From NCBI GenBank assembly GCA_024220525.1, contig JAMYWO010000012.1, positions 241,253 to 305,252 on the forward strand: DNA of 64,000 bases, in the 5' to 3' direction. The notes under the pieces were generated by a model. It made no database searches and had not been told where the DNA came from. It saw nothing but the letters and a program-made list of their open reading frames with translations. Of the stretch, positions 25,132-37,800 are shown piece by piece. The stretch is from Cochliopodium minus (lineage: Eukaryota > Discosea > Himatismenida > Cochliopodiidae). How positions within the stretch are numbered: the stretch's first letter is position 1; each line of letters opens with the position of its first letter. A program made the translations under genes and the position numbers.

Positions 25132-26718
25132 TCAGTTCATTTTTTTATTGTTAATGTATTCATTTGGGAATACAATTTCTGAATCATTCAATTTTTTATA
25201 AGGGTAAAGAATACCTAAGAAAGGGATTATTATTTTGTTAAGCGGAGATTAAATTTATAATAAAAAAAAAGATATACCATCACCCAAAGTCGAATAAATA
25301 GGAAGGAGCCACATTTTCTTATTTTCACCAAAAACTTGAGAGAAATTGAGAGAAAAGCCCAAATCAAACAAATTATTTTCGTACAAACCGTCTTCATAAG
25401 TTGTTAAATTTCTTTTAAGTAAACCAAATTGGTAATGTCCCAAAAATAAGGTTCCCAAACAAAACGCAAATGCCACCAACCACGCAAAAAACGTCAGAAA
25501 ATCATTCAAAAGTAATGTTGGATCATCCACTTCTCCCAACCATATTGGAAAACATTTAATTTTCCAATATTCTATTGCCAAACATCTTTTCAAAAAAGAA
25601 ACTCATTTTAAAATAACTTTCTAAAAATAATGAATAAATAATAAATAGATAAATAAATAATAAATAAAAAATAATAAATAATAAATAAATAAAAAATAAA
25701 TAATAAATAGTAAATAAATAATAAATAATAAATAATAAAGAATAAATAATAAATAAAGAATAAATAATAAATAAAGAATAAAGAGGGTGAATAAATAATA
25801 ATATTTTACTTGGCAGTCACCAGGCCTCCTTGTGACTCGGGACCAATTCTGTATATTTTGACTATAATGAAAATGGAAACATGCATGCACAACAAAGTGG
25901 TGTAAAGAAGATATAACATAAAATATTTATAATTGAAAAATCCTAAAATTTTTTATTATTTTAAAATATATGTTTTATTTATTTGAAGTAAAAGTACCAA
26001 CACAATTATTGACCCATGGGCACTAGTTTGAACAAAAATTTGAATTTAATGTTAAATTAATTTTTATATATTTTAATTAATTAAAATAATTTAATTTTTA
26101 TTTATTTATTTCAAATTTAATTTCTTTTTTACATGATGATCAAATTTTAAGGTATCCTTCCCACATGTTGAACAATGATGGGATCTTATTGGCCTGATGG
26201 AAGAACATTTTTTGCACCAATCAATAAATTTGTTTTGAATTTTTCCATTTTTAAAATTTAAATAGAATGATTGAGGTATTATTCCTTTTTTTGAAATTGA
26301 TAAATTTTAATTTCTATTTTTTTTAATTTGATTACCAGATTCTGTGAACATTGCTTTATATTTAATTATTAAAATGATAATTATATATCATCTTCTGAAT
26401 AATCTTACCTTTCATCCAACTCCATATTGTCATTATCCAAAATAAAATATAAAGGATAGTAAAAATAAATCCTTCCACTGGTTTATTTTCCAAATATGGT
26501 ATCTTAAAAAAGAATTAATTTCATAAAATTAAGATTATGAAGAATCATACAGAAACAAAGTTAATAATAGGATAGATTGTTCCAACATATAAAAATGCTA
26601 TAATCAAAGAAGGAATTGTGTAAATTGTTCTCCAGATTATATTTGGTCTATCGATATGTGTGTGAAAATTTTCTTTTCTTAAATCTGAATAATTTTTTTC
26701 ATTCTCATCTTTTTTCAT
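25132..26718 (-). CDS. DHHC-type protein S-palmitoyltransferase (326 aa, 8 exons)
   Basis: Exons 26551-26718, 26409-26502, 26336-26353, 26133-26284, 25998-26022, 25810-25942, 25278-25585, 25132-25214; total 327 codons. Two membrane spans ([36 protein letters not shown]) precede the Cys-rich domain [20 protein letters not shown] and [19 protein letters not shown]. The catalytic DHHC is split between two exons. Further spans follow ([38 protein letters not shown]), then the family's NLTTYED TTxE-like motif, [16 protein letters not shown] and [10 protein letters not shown]. One usual zinc-ligand Cys is Asp here (CGKD, normally CxxC). The start is the Met at 26718; in-frame Met codons further upstream are possible. 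An 18-nt micro-exon is used. The stop is only 27 bp from the LRR gene's ATG on the same strand. Confidence 0.85.
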
Positions 26719-27280
26719 TTTTTTTTTTAGAATTATGGAGCCCATTATAAATTCTATTTTTGGAATTTTGGAGCATGCTCCAAAATTAATTACGTGATAA
26801 ATATTTGACAAATGCAGAATATGAATGGTCATCTTACAGTTTATCTAAATATCCAATATTTCTACTTTCCATAAATTTGCTAACAAAAAATTTGAAATGC
26901 AATATTGAGATGAAAATGAACTCAAAATTTTAGAAAAAACTTAGATCAGGAAGAATCTCTTTAACTTACTTTAAAATAATATCCATCTTCAACAACTCGA
27001 TCTTAATATGCTAACTATTGCATATTTTTTTTCTGATTAACTTTCCTTTTGAAAATTTATTACTAAAGTTCAAATAAATAAAGCTTTTTAATCAAATTAA
27101 AAAAGAAGTGTTCGAAAACAACGAAGAGTTGAGTAAAGAAAAGAATCACTCTTCAACAGAAACAACCCAAACCACACTTTCAGTTGGATCTATAATAGGA
27201 CAATTTTTTTTTTGATCTAAAACACCCACAAAGTGGGATATCTTTATTTAAAATATTAAACATAATCAAACAAAAAAGTA
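26719..27280. other. Spacer before scaffold join; possible 3' exon fragment on + strand
   Basis: No complete gene is seen. A + strand stretch 27090-27215 reads QIKKEVFENNEELSKEKNHS ... SVGSIIGQFFF and stops; it could be a terminal exon of a gene lost at the join. A Met exon on the - strand at about 26870 (MESRNIGYLDKL then GTAAGA) does not join in frame to the DHHC gene. Confidence 0.3.
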
Positions 27281-27281
27281 N
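27281..27281. other. Single n: probable scaffold join
   Basis: An isolated n sits inside coding-like sequence. The 77 bases after it recur exactly at the window's right end, so it is likely a contig boundary and not a simple ambiguous base. Confidence 0.7.
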
Positions 27282-28802
27282 AGACAGTCACTTTGAACAC
27301 AATCCTTCCAATCTTTGATATCAAAGTCCAGTAAATCTTCCGCAAGCTTGTTGTATTCTCTTGTGGTAAGTAACATGCTTTGAAAAGATCTCCCAAAGCG
27401 TGCTTGTATTGTTGCTGAGGATTTGGAGTTTATAGGCAAAGTAGGGAGGATTTTGCGAACAGATTTCACTTGAAAATCAACTATTGGAGATGAATCAATT
27501 ATGTTGGCACTTGTAAAAAGGTTCAATCTCCATTGAACAACAGAAGGATTTGTCTCGACTGATATTGATTTATCAAGATCTTTGGATCGATGAAAGAAAT
27601 GGAGTGCTCAAGAAATGATTGGGTAAAGCTTTGCATAAAATTGAGTTCTTCTTCGTTTGTTGGTTTCTTCCATGATGAACTTTTCATCTATCATTTCGTT
27701 GTTTCCAAACTCAAATTTTTCTCTTTCTTTTTTGAAGTCTATCTTGTCTGTGGATTCCAGTTCAGTCCAATTTGAAGAAGTTTTCTTTGGATTCCATGAT
27801 TTCCAGGTTAAGTTTTTAGATAGATCCTCTAAAAATCTTTAAATTCAAAAAATTTATAACATAAAATGAAAATGAAATTAAAAATGTACTTTCGAGCGGA
27901 ATTAAATTTTTGCAGAGGATTGCTGTGGGGATCTTATCAATGACTTCTGGCACATCCGACATTTCGATAGCAGAGAAGTAGTAGCTGATAGGATGTTTCA
28001 AGCAATCGTTTGATGATGATCTGATGTTGATAGGTGAACCTGGAAATGATAACTTTTAAATCTCTGATAACATCCTCTTTGGTAGTTTTATCATTTTGAG
28101 TAAACAATCTTCAAAAAGTTCGGGCAGTTCTTTTCGATTGGGTTGATAGGATCGAGAGATTGATCGATAATTTGTCCTTGTTGAGGAGAGATGAGATCAA
28201 GTGATGAATGAATTTCAACTTCGAATCTTAATGACAGAGACAGGTTTTGAGTCTCAAACAGAAGACTGCTTGCAATACTCTTCAATAGAAATATTTCAAC
28301 TTCAAACTTGTGCTTTTCTTTTCTTTCTCAGTCTCTTTATGTTTTTCTTTGATGGATCTTCTTCCATTAGGAGTTGTTCTTCGGGGCTTGGAGATCTTTT
28401 CTTTCTCTTCTTGTTATTTTTCTTTTCTTTCTCACTGCTGTTTCTGCGTTTTTTCATTTTAGATTTTTCTTCTTCTTCTTCGATCTCCTCTCTTATTTCA
28501 ATTTCATCTTTCTTGTCATCATTGATCTTTGGTTTTTTCCTCTTGGAGTTTTCTTCATCAACATCATCCTCACCATTATAATCTTTCAACAAGAATTTTA
28601 CAATTTTGTAAAGGGAAGTGAGGCAGATGGAAATATTTTCATTATTTTGAAAGTGCGGGTCTTCCAAAAAAGAAGCTATCACTCCATCTTTGGCAGTTTC
28701 CCTAAATTGGGAGTATTTTTCTAGTTTTTCGAGTGTTTGAATGTATTTTTCATTGTTGTTATTAGAAACAGGATTTTTCTTCCAATTTAAACTTGAAAGC
28801 AT
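27282..28802 (-). CDS. Basic, probably nuclear protein; 3' end lost at scaffold join; frame interrupted
   Basis: It begins at Met 28802 (MLSSLNWKKNPVSNNNNEKY), followed by a helical block (LEKLEKYSQFRETAKDGVI ... LTSLYKIVKFLL). That block is weakly like the TFIIS N-terminal/LW fold. Next comes a strongly basic stretch (KMKKRRNSSEKEKKNNKKRK), likely a nuclear signal. Downstream coding blocks (FEVEIFLLKSIASSLLFETQ; PISYYFSAIEMSDVPEVIDK; LTWKSWNPKKTSSNWTELES; NIIDSSPIVDFQVKSVRK) are plausible protein. They lie in different frames without visible splice sites between several of them. The end DIKDWKDCVQSDC runs into the n. The identical end at 63924-64000 continues intact there, which suggests the missing C-terminus is a run of SAM-like domains. 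Function unknown. Confidence 0.45.
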
Positions 28803-28812
28803 GATTATTATG

Positions 28813-31800
28813 AATTGATGAGGATTGCTTTGTTATCGATATAATTTTTCAAAACGTATTGTTCTATTCTTTCTCCAGTTGATGTGGGTCTTTCCATCGA
28901 AAGTGTTGATTTGTGACAAGAAAAAGAATCAAATTAGTTGTCAAGATCTCCATAGACAAAAACAGAGGAGTTTGTAGAAGAGGATCATCATTTTGTAGAT
29001 CAAAGGAGGTATTTGAGAACATTGTATTTTTCAAATGATTTGCAACAAAATTCTCAAAGTTTTCAACAGATGAAGCATTGTTTTCGACGTACTCCAAAAT
29101 TTGTTCTGCGATCTGATCAGATCATCCAAGAGATTGATTAGAGATTGTGAATCTCAGAATCTTCCACCCTCAAAAACGAAATTATTGTGTTGGGTCTACT
29201 TTCGGAACGATGCTTCACTGGAACAAGATCCCAGTCCTATTGTATTACCTTTTTTAAAATTGTATTTACACATATTCAAAAAAAAAGTTAAAACCTGTGA
29301 AGTCCATGTAACTGTTCCAATTTTGACCATTCTATTGAAGATCTTTATCCTTGAGCCTCTGCTTTGTGGATAGATTTGTAGTGGTTGATAAAGTTTATCA
29401 TGCTGTTTCGGTGGCTTTTTTGGGTGATGAAATAAGGAAGTTTTTGTGGAGCCAATCAAATTTCTCGATCAAATCAGAAATCAAAACACTAAATTTCAAG
29501 TGTTCGTGGCTTGAATTAAATTTCCTCAAGATGATGAATTCTTTTTTTTCACTCAATCCACTTTCGATCATTTTTATGCTTATGTTTTGGGGCAAAGTAT
29601 TCGAGAATTGGAAGAGTTCGACCAAAGGTGTATATTTTTCTATTGCTTCTATGTTCTTGTTCAAATTAAAGAGGGAGATGTGGTAGATTGCTTCCCATAG
29701 TCTCTCATAATCGACTCTTCTTTGAGCTGTCTTGATTGGAGGTTTGAAAACTACCTTGTTGGAGTGTACAGTTGTTATAAATAGTTCCATACAGTTAGTG
29801 AGTAACAAGCACATTCGATCATCAGAAATGTTGCCAAGTTTTTCTCTCAAAAATTGCCTTTAAAAATGTTGTTAATTAACAAACATACAAAAAAATTAAA
29901 ATTGAATGTATTTACCAACACTGAACTACTCTTTGCAAACAAAAGGCTCTCAACTTGAAAATGTTAATATTTTTGGATTTGCTGTAGTTTCTATCTTGGA
30001 ACTCTGGATGACTACCATACTCTTTAAAGGCAAAGGAATCATCTCTAAATGGGATATCAGAAAAAATGGAATTCATCTCGTTTATTGCATTTTCGTTGGC
30101 GAGCAATGGTAATGAGAAACCTGCGAATGAAACAATCACAAGAAGATAAGACTAGATTTCAATCAATTGTTAGTTTTAAAAAAGAACTCAAAAATAAATT
30201 ACTAGTTGAAGACTCAAGTTCTCTCTTAGTCTCATTGAATTTCCAAAACTGTCATACTACATATTTTCATCAATTTTTTAAATTTAAAAAAAAACTATTT
30301 ATTTACCTGTGTCCCGCAATCATAAAACCCAAACATGTGACCTGTATATTGAGTACCTCTAATTTTGGAAGGATCGAATATGTGTTGATAAAGAGGACTG
30401 CTATTGGAAGGTGTTGCAAGTACAGCTGATATCATGTTGACAAAGAAATGTCTTATTAAGATATTGGTAGAATCAATTTTGTTGCTGAAGAAAACTAATT
30501 TTGGATAAATTTAAATTATTCAAATGAAAAAATATTTAAATGTAAAATTTTTTACTTGATAGAACATCATCTGAATCAGGGAAAGCCAAACATTCTCGAT
30601 CTATAAAACATCTTTTAAAAATTTGTGAATTAGTAAAACGATGAAATTTAATTTTGAATTTACTTTATGAGAGTTGCCTCCCTTTCTTCATATTTGAGAA
30701 GTTTGATGCATGTTCCAAAGTGTTTTGCAGGGAAGGAAATGTTTTGATTGAACAGTCCATAGTAGATAACGAGAACAAAAAACATTCTCATTTTGTAGAA
30801 GGAATCAGTGTTTTTTTCGATCATATTCTTAATGGACGAGTAAAGATTGGAGCACATGGACTTTATATCTTCCTTCCCTTTATCCACTATATTTTTCAAC
30901 AGAAAATAGTTTTCAGAGTCAATGTTGCCTTTGGTGTAGCTCATGAATGAGAACTGGTGATAACGTGATGATTGTGATTCGCAGAACTTTGTTTTCCAAT
31001 CTTGGAACCAAGGAAATTTCTCAAGGATCGATTGTTTGTAAAGATTTTTTATTTCCTCTAAAGGTTTGTGCTGAAAGAGCTTTGCAAATAGATAGAGTTG
31101 TTTGTTTTTATCATCCATCAGATCATTTATCCTTTGAATGATTATCTCATCGTTTTTGAAGGGGAATTTGGACAGTGTTGCTTCTAATTCTCTGTTTTTC
31201 AAGCAAAAAGTTTCAACGAGACGATCGAGAATGGCAATTTCGGCAGATGCATTTCTGATTATGGAGAGCTCTTTTTTATTTTTTCCGAAAGTAAAGTTAC
31301 CGTTCAGTTTGAGAAGAATTTGATTCCAGAAATTTTCTTTGATGCAAGAGAATTGTAGCAAAGTGTTTTCGAAAAAGATGTCCGCAATAGGACAAATGGT
31401 TTCTTGAGCTTTCGAGATAAGATTGGAAATATATACTTGTCCCATGTGTGATGGTTTGAGAGATTTTTCGATGATCTCTCTGGTGATTTCGAGGAATCTC
31501 TCCCTGATCTTCTTTACATCATACTTTTCACGTTTCTCGGCCTGTTGAATGATTTCACCAATGTGATTATAGATGAATTTTTTGAAAGAAAAAGATAGAT
31601 AAGGAGAAATAGAATTCTGATCATTTATTAGGATCATGATGAACTTGATATCTTCCAAGAATTCACTTGAAGATAAAGGGGAACAAATCTCCGAGAATCT
31701 CATCAACAAATTCTCCACAAAAGTGATCATTGAGTTACAATCTTTCTGCAGGATGTTGGAAACATCACATTTGGTAATCCAAGAAAACTGGAGCTTGACA

Positions 31801-34800
31801 GGAGGTTTGATCTCAAAATCTTTCTCGAAATTGATCAAAGTTTTGAAGAGGAAAAGAGAGTTTTCTATTTTGAAAGTAGAGATGGTAAGTAGAGAATTGG
31901 CAAATATCATTAAGGAGATTTTTTGTCCTAATTTGTCGTTTGAACTGGAGAATTTGAGAGAAAAATTGCTGATTTTTTGGAAGAGAGAAGACCACTCCAT
32001 GATGAAATTATGGGAATTTTTGGAGTTTTGAGACAAAAGAGTATGGCATGTCTCAAAATTTTCCCAAAGAGAATTAACCACCAAAATCTCAAACTTTCTT
32101 TTAAACGTTTTTCTTTCACTGATTCCTTCTAGCTCTACAGTATCCAATATGATGTTTCTGCTTTTCTCAAGACAGTTAATGGTTAGAGAATAGGAGTTCC
32201 ATTCTTTGAGCTCGTAGATGGTGGATACAAAGAGAAGATAAAAGTTGTTTTTTTGTTGTTTCATCTCAGTCATTGCCCAAGAGTTCAATACCTTTCTTTC
32301 GTAAGTGGATATTTTCTTGTTTGGATAAAGGTTCGTTAATAATAGATCATAAATGAACAGATCTAACAACTTTTCGTTTTTTTCATCTTCCAAATATCGA
32401 AAGACAACAGAGAGTTTATCACTTGACAACTTTTCTTTCAACTTTTGAGAGATAATCACATAGTTTCTTTTCTCTTTTGTGTTGATTTCTTGGAAGATCA
32501 GATCCAAATAATCCTTCATTGTTCTAAGAATCAGTGGAGAAAAAGAACATTTTGGTGGATCACATAGTTTAGAAGAAGGAAGAAAGATGATTTTGTTTTC
32601 TTTTTCTGATAGAGTGTTGATGTCCAAAACAGGAGAAAGAGAATCGAAATTTTCTATCACAAATTTTTGAATGAGGCTTTTGTGTTCTTCGTTTACTCCA
32701 ATGAATGATTGCAAGTTGAAATTTAAAGAGATATCTTCAAATAATAGAGTGATATAAGTTTCGAATATTGAAGAGATCATCTCTAGCAAGTTGGATGAAA
32801 GGCTTTTAGGATTGTTGGAGATCAAAATTTGTTTTGACAACTTCTCACATTGTTCAGAAATAAACTCTTCTTTCCATACCATGTGGAATTTTTCAATTAT
32901 TTTCTCTTTTAGTTCTTGAAAGGTTGAAAAGAGTTTTTTGATAGAATTTTTTTTCTCTTGAAAAGAAGAGTTTCTTTGATAGAACGGCTTTGTCACACCT
33001 ATAATAGTTATGAAATTATAATTATAAAATAAAAGTGAAACTTTAATAAATTTACCTTTCCAAGTTATCTCTTGATCAGAAGGGCACAAATTGAACAAAA
33101 GTGTATCTATCGATTCATCAAACATTTTTTGAACCCAAACAGGAGGAACCTTGTTATCAGAAAGTTTTTTGGTGTTATTTTTTTGTATAAAATATTTGAG
33201 CTCGAAATTGGTGGAAATGGAATCGAAATAGGCAAAATTCCAGTTGTTCAAGAATAAAGCGGGATAACAATCTTTTATTAAAAAAATTTGAATTAAATAA
33301 TTTTGTTAATAAATAAAATATCTTGCCTTTTGAGATTCTTAAAGAGTTAGCAGGAAAGTGAACGACAATGATGATGTGCTTAAATATTTTCCCTCCATAA
33401 GTCGAAGAAATGTTTTCAGCATGTTGTCTCACAGTGTTCACAATTTTTGAAGAAGTTTTGTGTCTGTCAATGGTAAAGATGAAAAAAGATTTGTTATCAT
33501 TGTTAATGAATTTTTTCAGATTATCCAAAATATCATCTTCACAAGAAAGTTGGGAAACTTGAGAAATGACAGAACTGTTAAAAATTGTTTTCTCCAAAAT
33601 TTGTTTGCTATTTTCTTTGAGTTTAATCAAATCAGGGGAAGTTCTTGTAAAAATGATGTCTACAACAAAAAAAATTATTGTTTGTATTTTAGGTTGTTAG
33701 AACTATTTAAAAAATCTTTACCTTTAGTGATCAACTGTTGAGTGTATCTTTAATTTTATTTTGTAAAAATCTATTGATTTGGAAGTGTTCTTGTTCTTCG
33801 AGGTAACAGTCCAAGTATTTGGAGGGAATTGAACAACTTATGAGTGCTTCCGGAACACAAATTTGGATCAACTTTTTTGCATAGAAGACAATTTTTTCTT
33901 CTAATACCCTGTTGAGGTCTTTTTCTTCAAATTCCAAAATGTTCATCTTCACAAAGAGAAGAGATCGTCGTTTGATGAATGTAACCATAGAAATTGTTTT
34001 CACCAACGTGCTTGACAAAGGAAATCAATCTCTCTTCAAGTTTTTCGACAAAGGTTTTCATGCTTGGATTCAAAGACAAGTGATCAGAGATGATATCTGA
34101 GACTGAGATCAAGTATTTCTCGAATCTGTTTAAAAAGGGCATTGGTGTTGTTGCAAGTTCACTTTCTCTCAAATGTACGATCACTTGGAAGTTGGGATGT
34201 ACGATACATGGCCGTGTATGGGATCCTTATGAAAAAATGATTTTTTTTAAATTTAATAGAGAAATTAAACTAAAAATTAAAGATATTTACCTAAGGCAAT
34301 GTTTGAATAATATACCCCATCCATTTCACGATAGTGTTGATTAAATAAATCATAAAATGATCCATGAATTGACGAGGTATTTATCATGAAAATGGTAGAT
34401 CCTTTCTCCATGGAAGCTTTGATTTGGGAGATCAACATATATTTCTTTCTGTCAGATTTATCCTCGACAAAATCGGTCAATTGGAACTATTAATTATTAT
34501 ATTTTTAAAAAATAAAAAAAAAAAAAAGAAAAAAACATACAATATCAGTCTCATCTGGGTTGAGAAGATTGAAATCAAACATTATTCTAGCTGCTGAATT
34601 ATCTTCGGAAGGATCAATGATCAGCTTGAATCGGACAGAAGTATCGTTTGTGTTCCCTTTTTCACGAAAGTTGTCTTCCAAAGAATTTCTCAAACAATTG
34701 ATCTGGGTTCTAAAGTTTCTCTTTGGCTTTTCGAAATAAAATTCAATCGAACTTCTCTTTATCTCTTGATCAATACACTCAAAAAATATTTTGACAATCT

Positions 34801-37800
34801 TTCTGAAATTCTTTGAGTTGACTCCAAAGAAATTTCTTTCAATACTCTGCAAAACAATCTCAGGATCTATTGAAACAGAGTTTTTGTTGTCTTTGATAGA
34901 TGATCTCCTGAAGAATCTTTTAAAAAAGAAAATTTTAAAATAAAAAATGATTAAAAAATAAAAAGTAAAATGCTTACCTCAAAAAATGATAGAAATCTCT
35001 GAGAGAAAACCGGTTGAAAAGAATGGATACTTTGGTTTTTTTTCTTGGCTGTCGTAGCTTCTCAATTTTTCGTATGCTGCACAAATACCTTTTAGAATAG
35101 TCATCTCTTGATTAAATATTTGTTCGTTAGCTATCTTAATGCATCCTTGTGCCAGAACTTTGAAAAAAGGGTCAGACAAGAAAGAAAATTAATTGATAAT
35201 TAAACACAAAACCTAACAAATCACTGGTTTGAGGTTCAGGTCTGAAAACATTAATCACCCTGTTTGCTTTTGCCTAGAATATTTAAATATTTTAAAATGT
35301 TTTTTAAATGAATTTTTTACATTATCGAAAGGTTCATTGGTGATCATTAGGCAAGTTTTAAAGGATTTTTTTGTTTTTTAGGGAGGCCAGCTTCGTCCAA
35401 GAAGACTACGCAGATTGGTTTCTTTTTAAAAAATAAATTTAAAAAGGTTGATTTAAATTAAGAAATGGGTTACCTTTCATCATAAGATTCCTGTCTTTGA
35501 ATGGCTTTTTCAAAGATGAATTGTATTTCATTTGAAACACTATACTTGGAACATTGGTAGTAAAATACATCAATCGAGCAGAATGACTTGTAAAAATTGT
35601 TAATAGAAATTTTTCCTTTCATGTTCTCTTCCACAATCTTGAAAGAAAGAGTTTTACTTGATCCAGGTTGTCCATTGATTCTAATTTAAATAATTTAAAT
35701 AAAAAATGAAATGAAGATAATTTTACAAAAGAGGGATTTTGGAACTAATGCACACCACAATGCTAAAAATATTTTCCTTCAATGCTTCGTTTTTGGCTAT
35801 CGAAACCTATTTATTAATGATAAAAAATATATGAAAAATTTATTTTTATTAATTATACTGGAATAGTCATGTTGTCAATGTAAAAACACATCTCATTCTC
35901 CAAGATTTCTTTGAATTTTTGATTTTGAATAGAAATCAACTCGTCCATAAAACTTTCAAAAATGGATCTAGGATAGATAGTCGTCCCTTCTTGATCAATT
36001 TGTTGAGAAGGTAATCTAAAGTAATAACAAACAGCAATAGAAAGGATCAAGCTTTCTTCAAATATGTCAGAATCAGTCATAGGATTATTTCTTGGTTCGA
36101 TGCTAAGTTCACCCTTTTCGTGAAGACTTTTGATCTCGATTTTTTTGTGGTAGAAGTACTTTATCAATTTGAAAACTAGATTGAATAATAAATTTCAACT
36201 TTATTACATAAAAAATGTGTTTTACCTCTTTGTAGGTCCCTTTGTGAAACAGAAGCTTGATTATCTAGAAAAGTTTAATGAATAATAAATAAAAAAAAAA
36301 TTTAATTGATGGAATCACTTGTCAACTCTTTGATTTTCTTTTGAGATTTTATGATGAGATGGATCATATAATTAGTCATAGAACTTTGCTCAAAAGCCCT
36401 TTTAAAGATAGAGTTTTGGTCGGAGAAAGAATTCAGCAAAATATTGACATATTCTTCCTCTTCATTTTCTCCTAATGCACCAAAATCCCAAACAAGTTCG
36501 CCCATACTTTGTGGGATTGGATAAACATTATATTCGTTCACTTGTGCTTCGTGCCCTAGAAATTAAAAAAAAAATTTTAGAAGAAAATAAAAATCAAGTT
36601 GAAAAAGACCTTGTGCTCTGCTGTCTTTGGATTCACTTTGGATTTGGTTATTTTCCACTTTTCTGTATGGATTAATGGCAGCCACATAAAAAATGTTGGA
36701 AGGCATTTTTTCACCACACAAACAATTATCGAACATGAGTTCCTTGAAGACGTCAATACATGTACTTGTATTGAGCTCATCCTATCGAACATAAAAGATA
36801 AAAAATAGGGAAGTAAAAAAAAAATTTGAAAGAACTTATGAAGAATAGAGTGAAGATGTATCCCTCCCTTTGGCATTCTCTGGCATTTTCAATGAAAGGT
36901 TTTAAAATTGATTTAATGTTTTCTAAATTCAATCCCCCATGCTAAATAATTAAATTAAAATTTAATTCTCCAACATAAAGAATTGATATAAATTATTTTA
37001 CCACTGACATCTTGAAAAAAATTTCTCTGGGTTTTAATTCGATCAGTGATTCAAGTGTATCAATCACAAATTCGGGGTTTTTGTGATCAGTTTTGAGCAA
37101 GCTTAGATGGTCATTGAATTCTTGTGATTTTTCGAGGATGATAAACTGGGTGGCCAACATATTTTCGATCATGAAAGCATCAGTGATTAGGTTTGAAAAA
37201 GAAGATTTCAAAACAATCTGAAAAAATTGGATAACATTTTGATTGTATTGGTGATCAATTAGGTCGAGAAGATCCATCATCCTATCTTTGGACTGGCTCG
37301 AAATAGATTCGTTAAGAGTATCATTCTCTTCTTCATCTTCCATAGAAGAATCTTTTTTGTAGCTCTTTTCTTTCTCGTAGTTTGTGTTCAAAAAGTTTTT
37401 GAATTTGGTGACCAAGATGGACAAGGTTTCCAAGCGTATATCTACTTCACCAAGAACTTCCAGAAGGAAATCTTTGTGAGAATACTCATTTTTAAGAAAC
37501 AAATTCATGATGGGGAATAATTTGTGGTTATTGGTTATCCTGTATTTGAGATAATCACTTGCCCATTCATCCACTAACTTGCAAATATCTTTTTTATGGT
37601 TTTTGAAGCTTTGTATCATCTCGAACACCTCCACCACTCTTTCATAGTAAGCCCTTTCATTTCTTAAATTTTTGGACCAGTGTTTGTGGAAATCAACACT
37701 GTTTCTTAGTTTCTCCAAGACATTAGCTTTGATCCAAACTACAATCTCATTCAAGATATCTGGATTGTAATTTTTGGAAACGTTCAAAATCTTTGAATAA

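Noticed and set aside
28201-28724. + strand Ser/Phe-rich frames of 116-126 codons
   Set aside because: Antisense of the Lys/Glu-rich nuclear-type protein.
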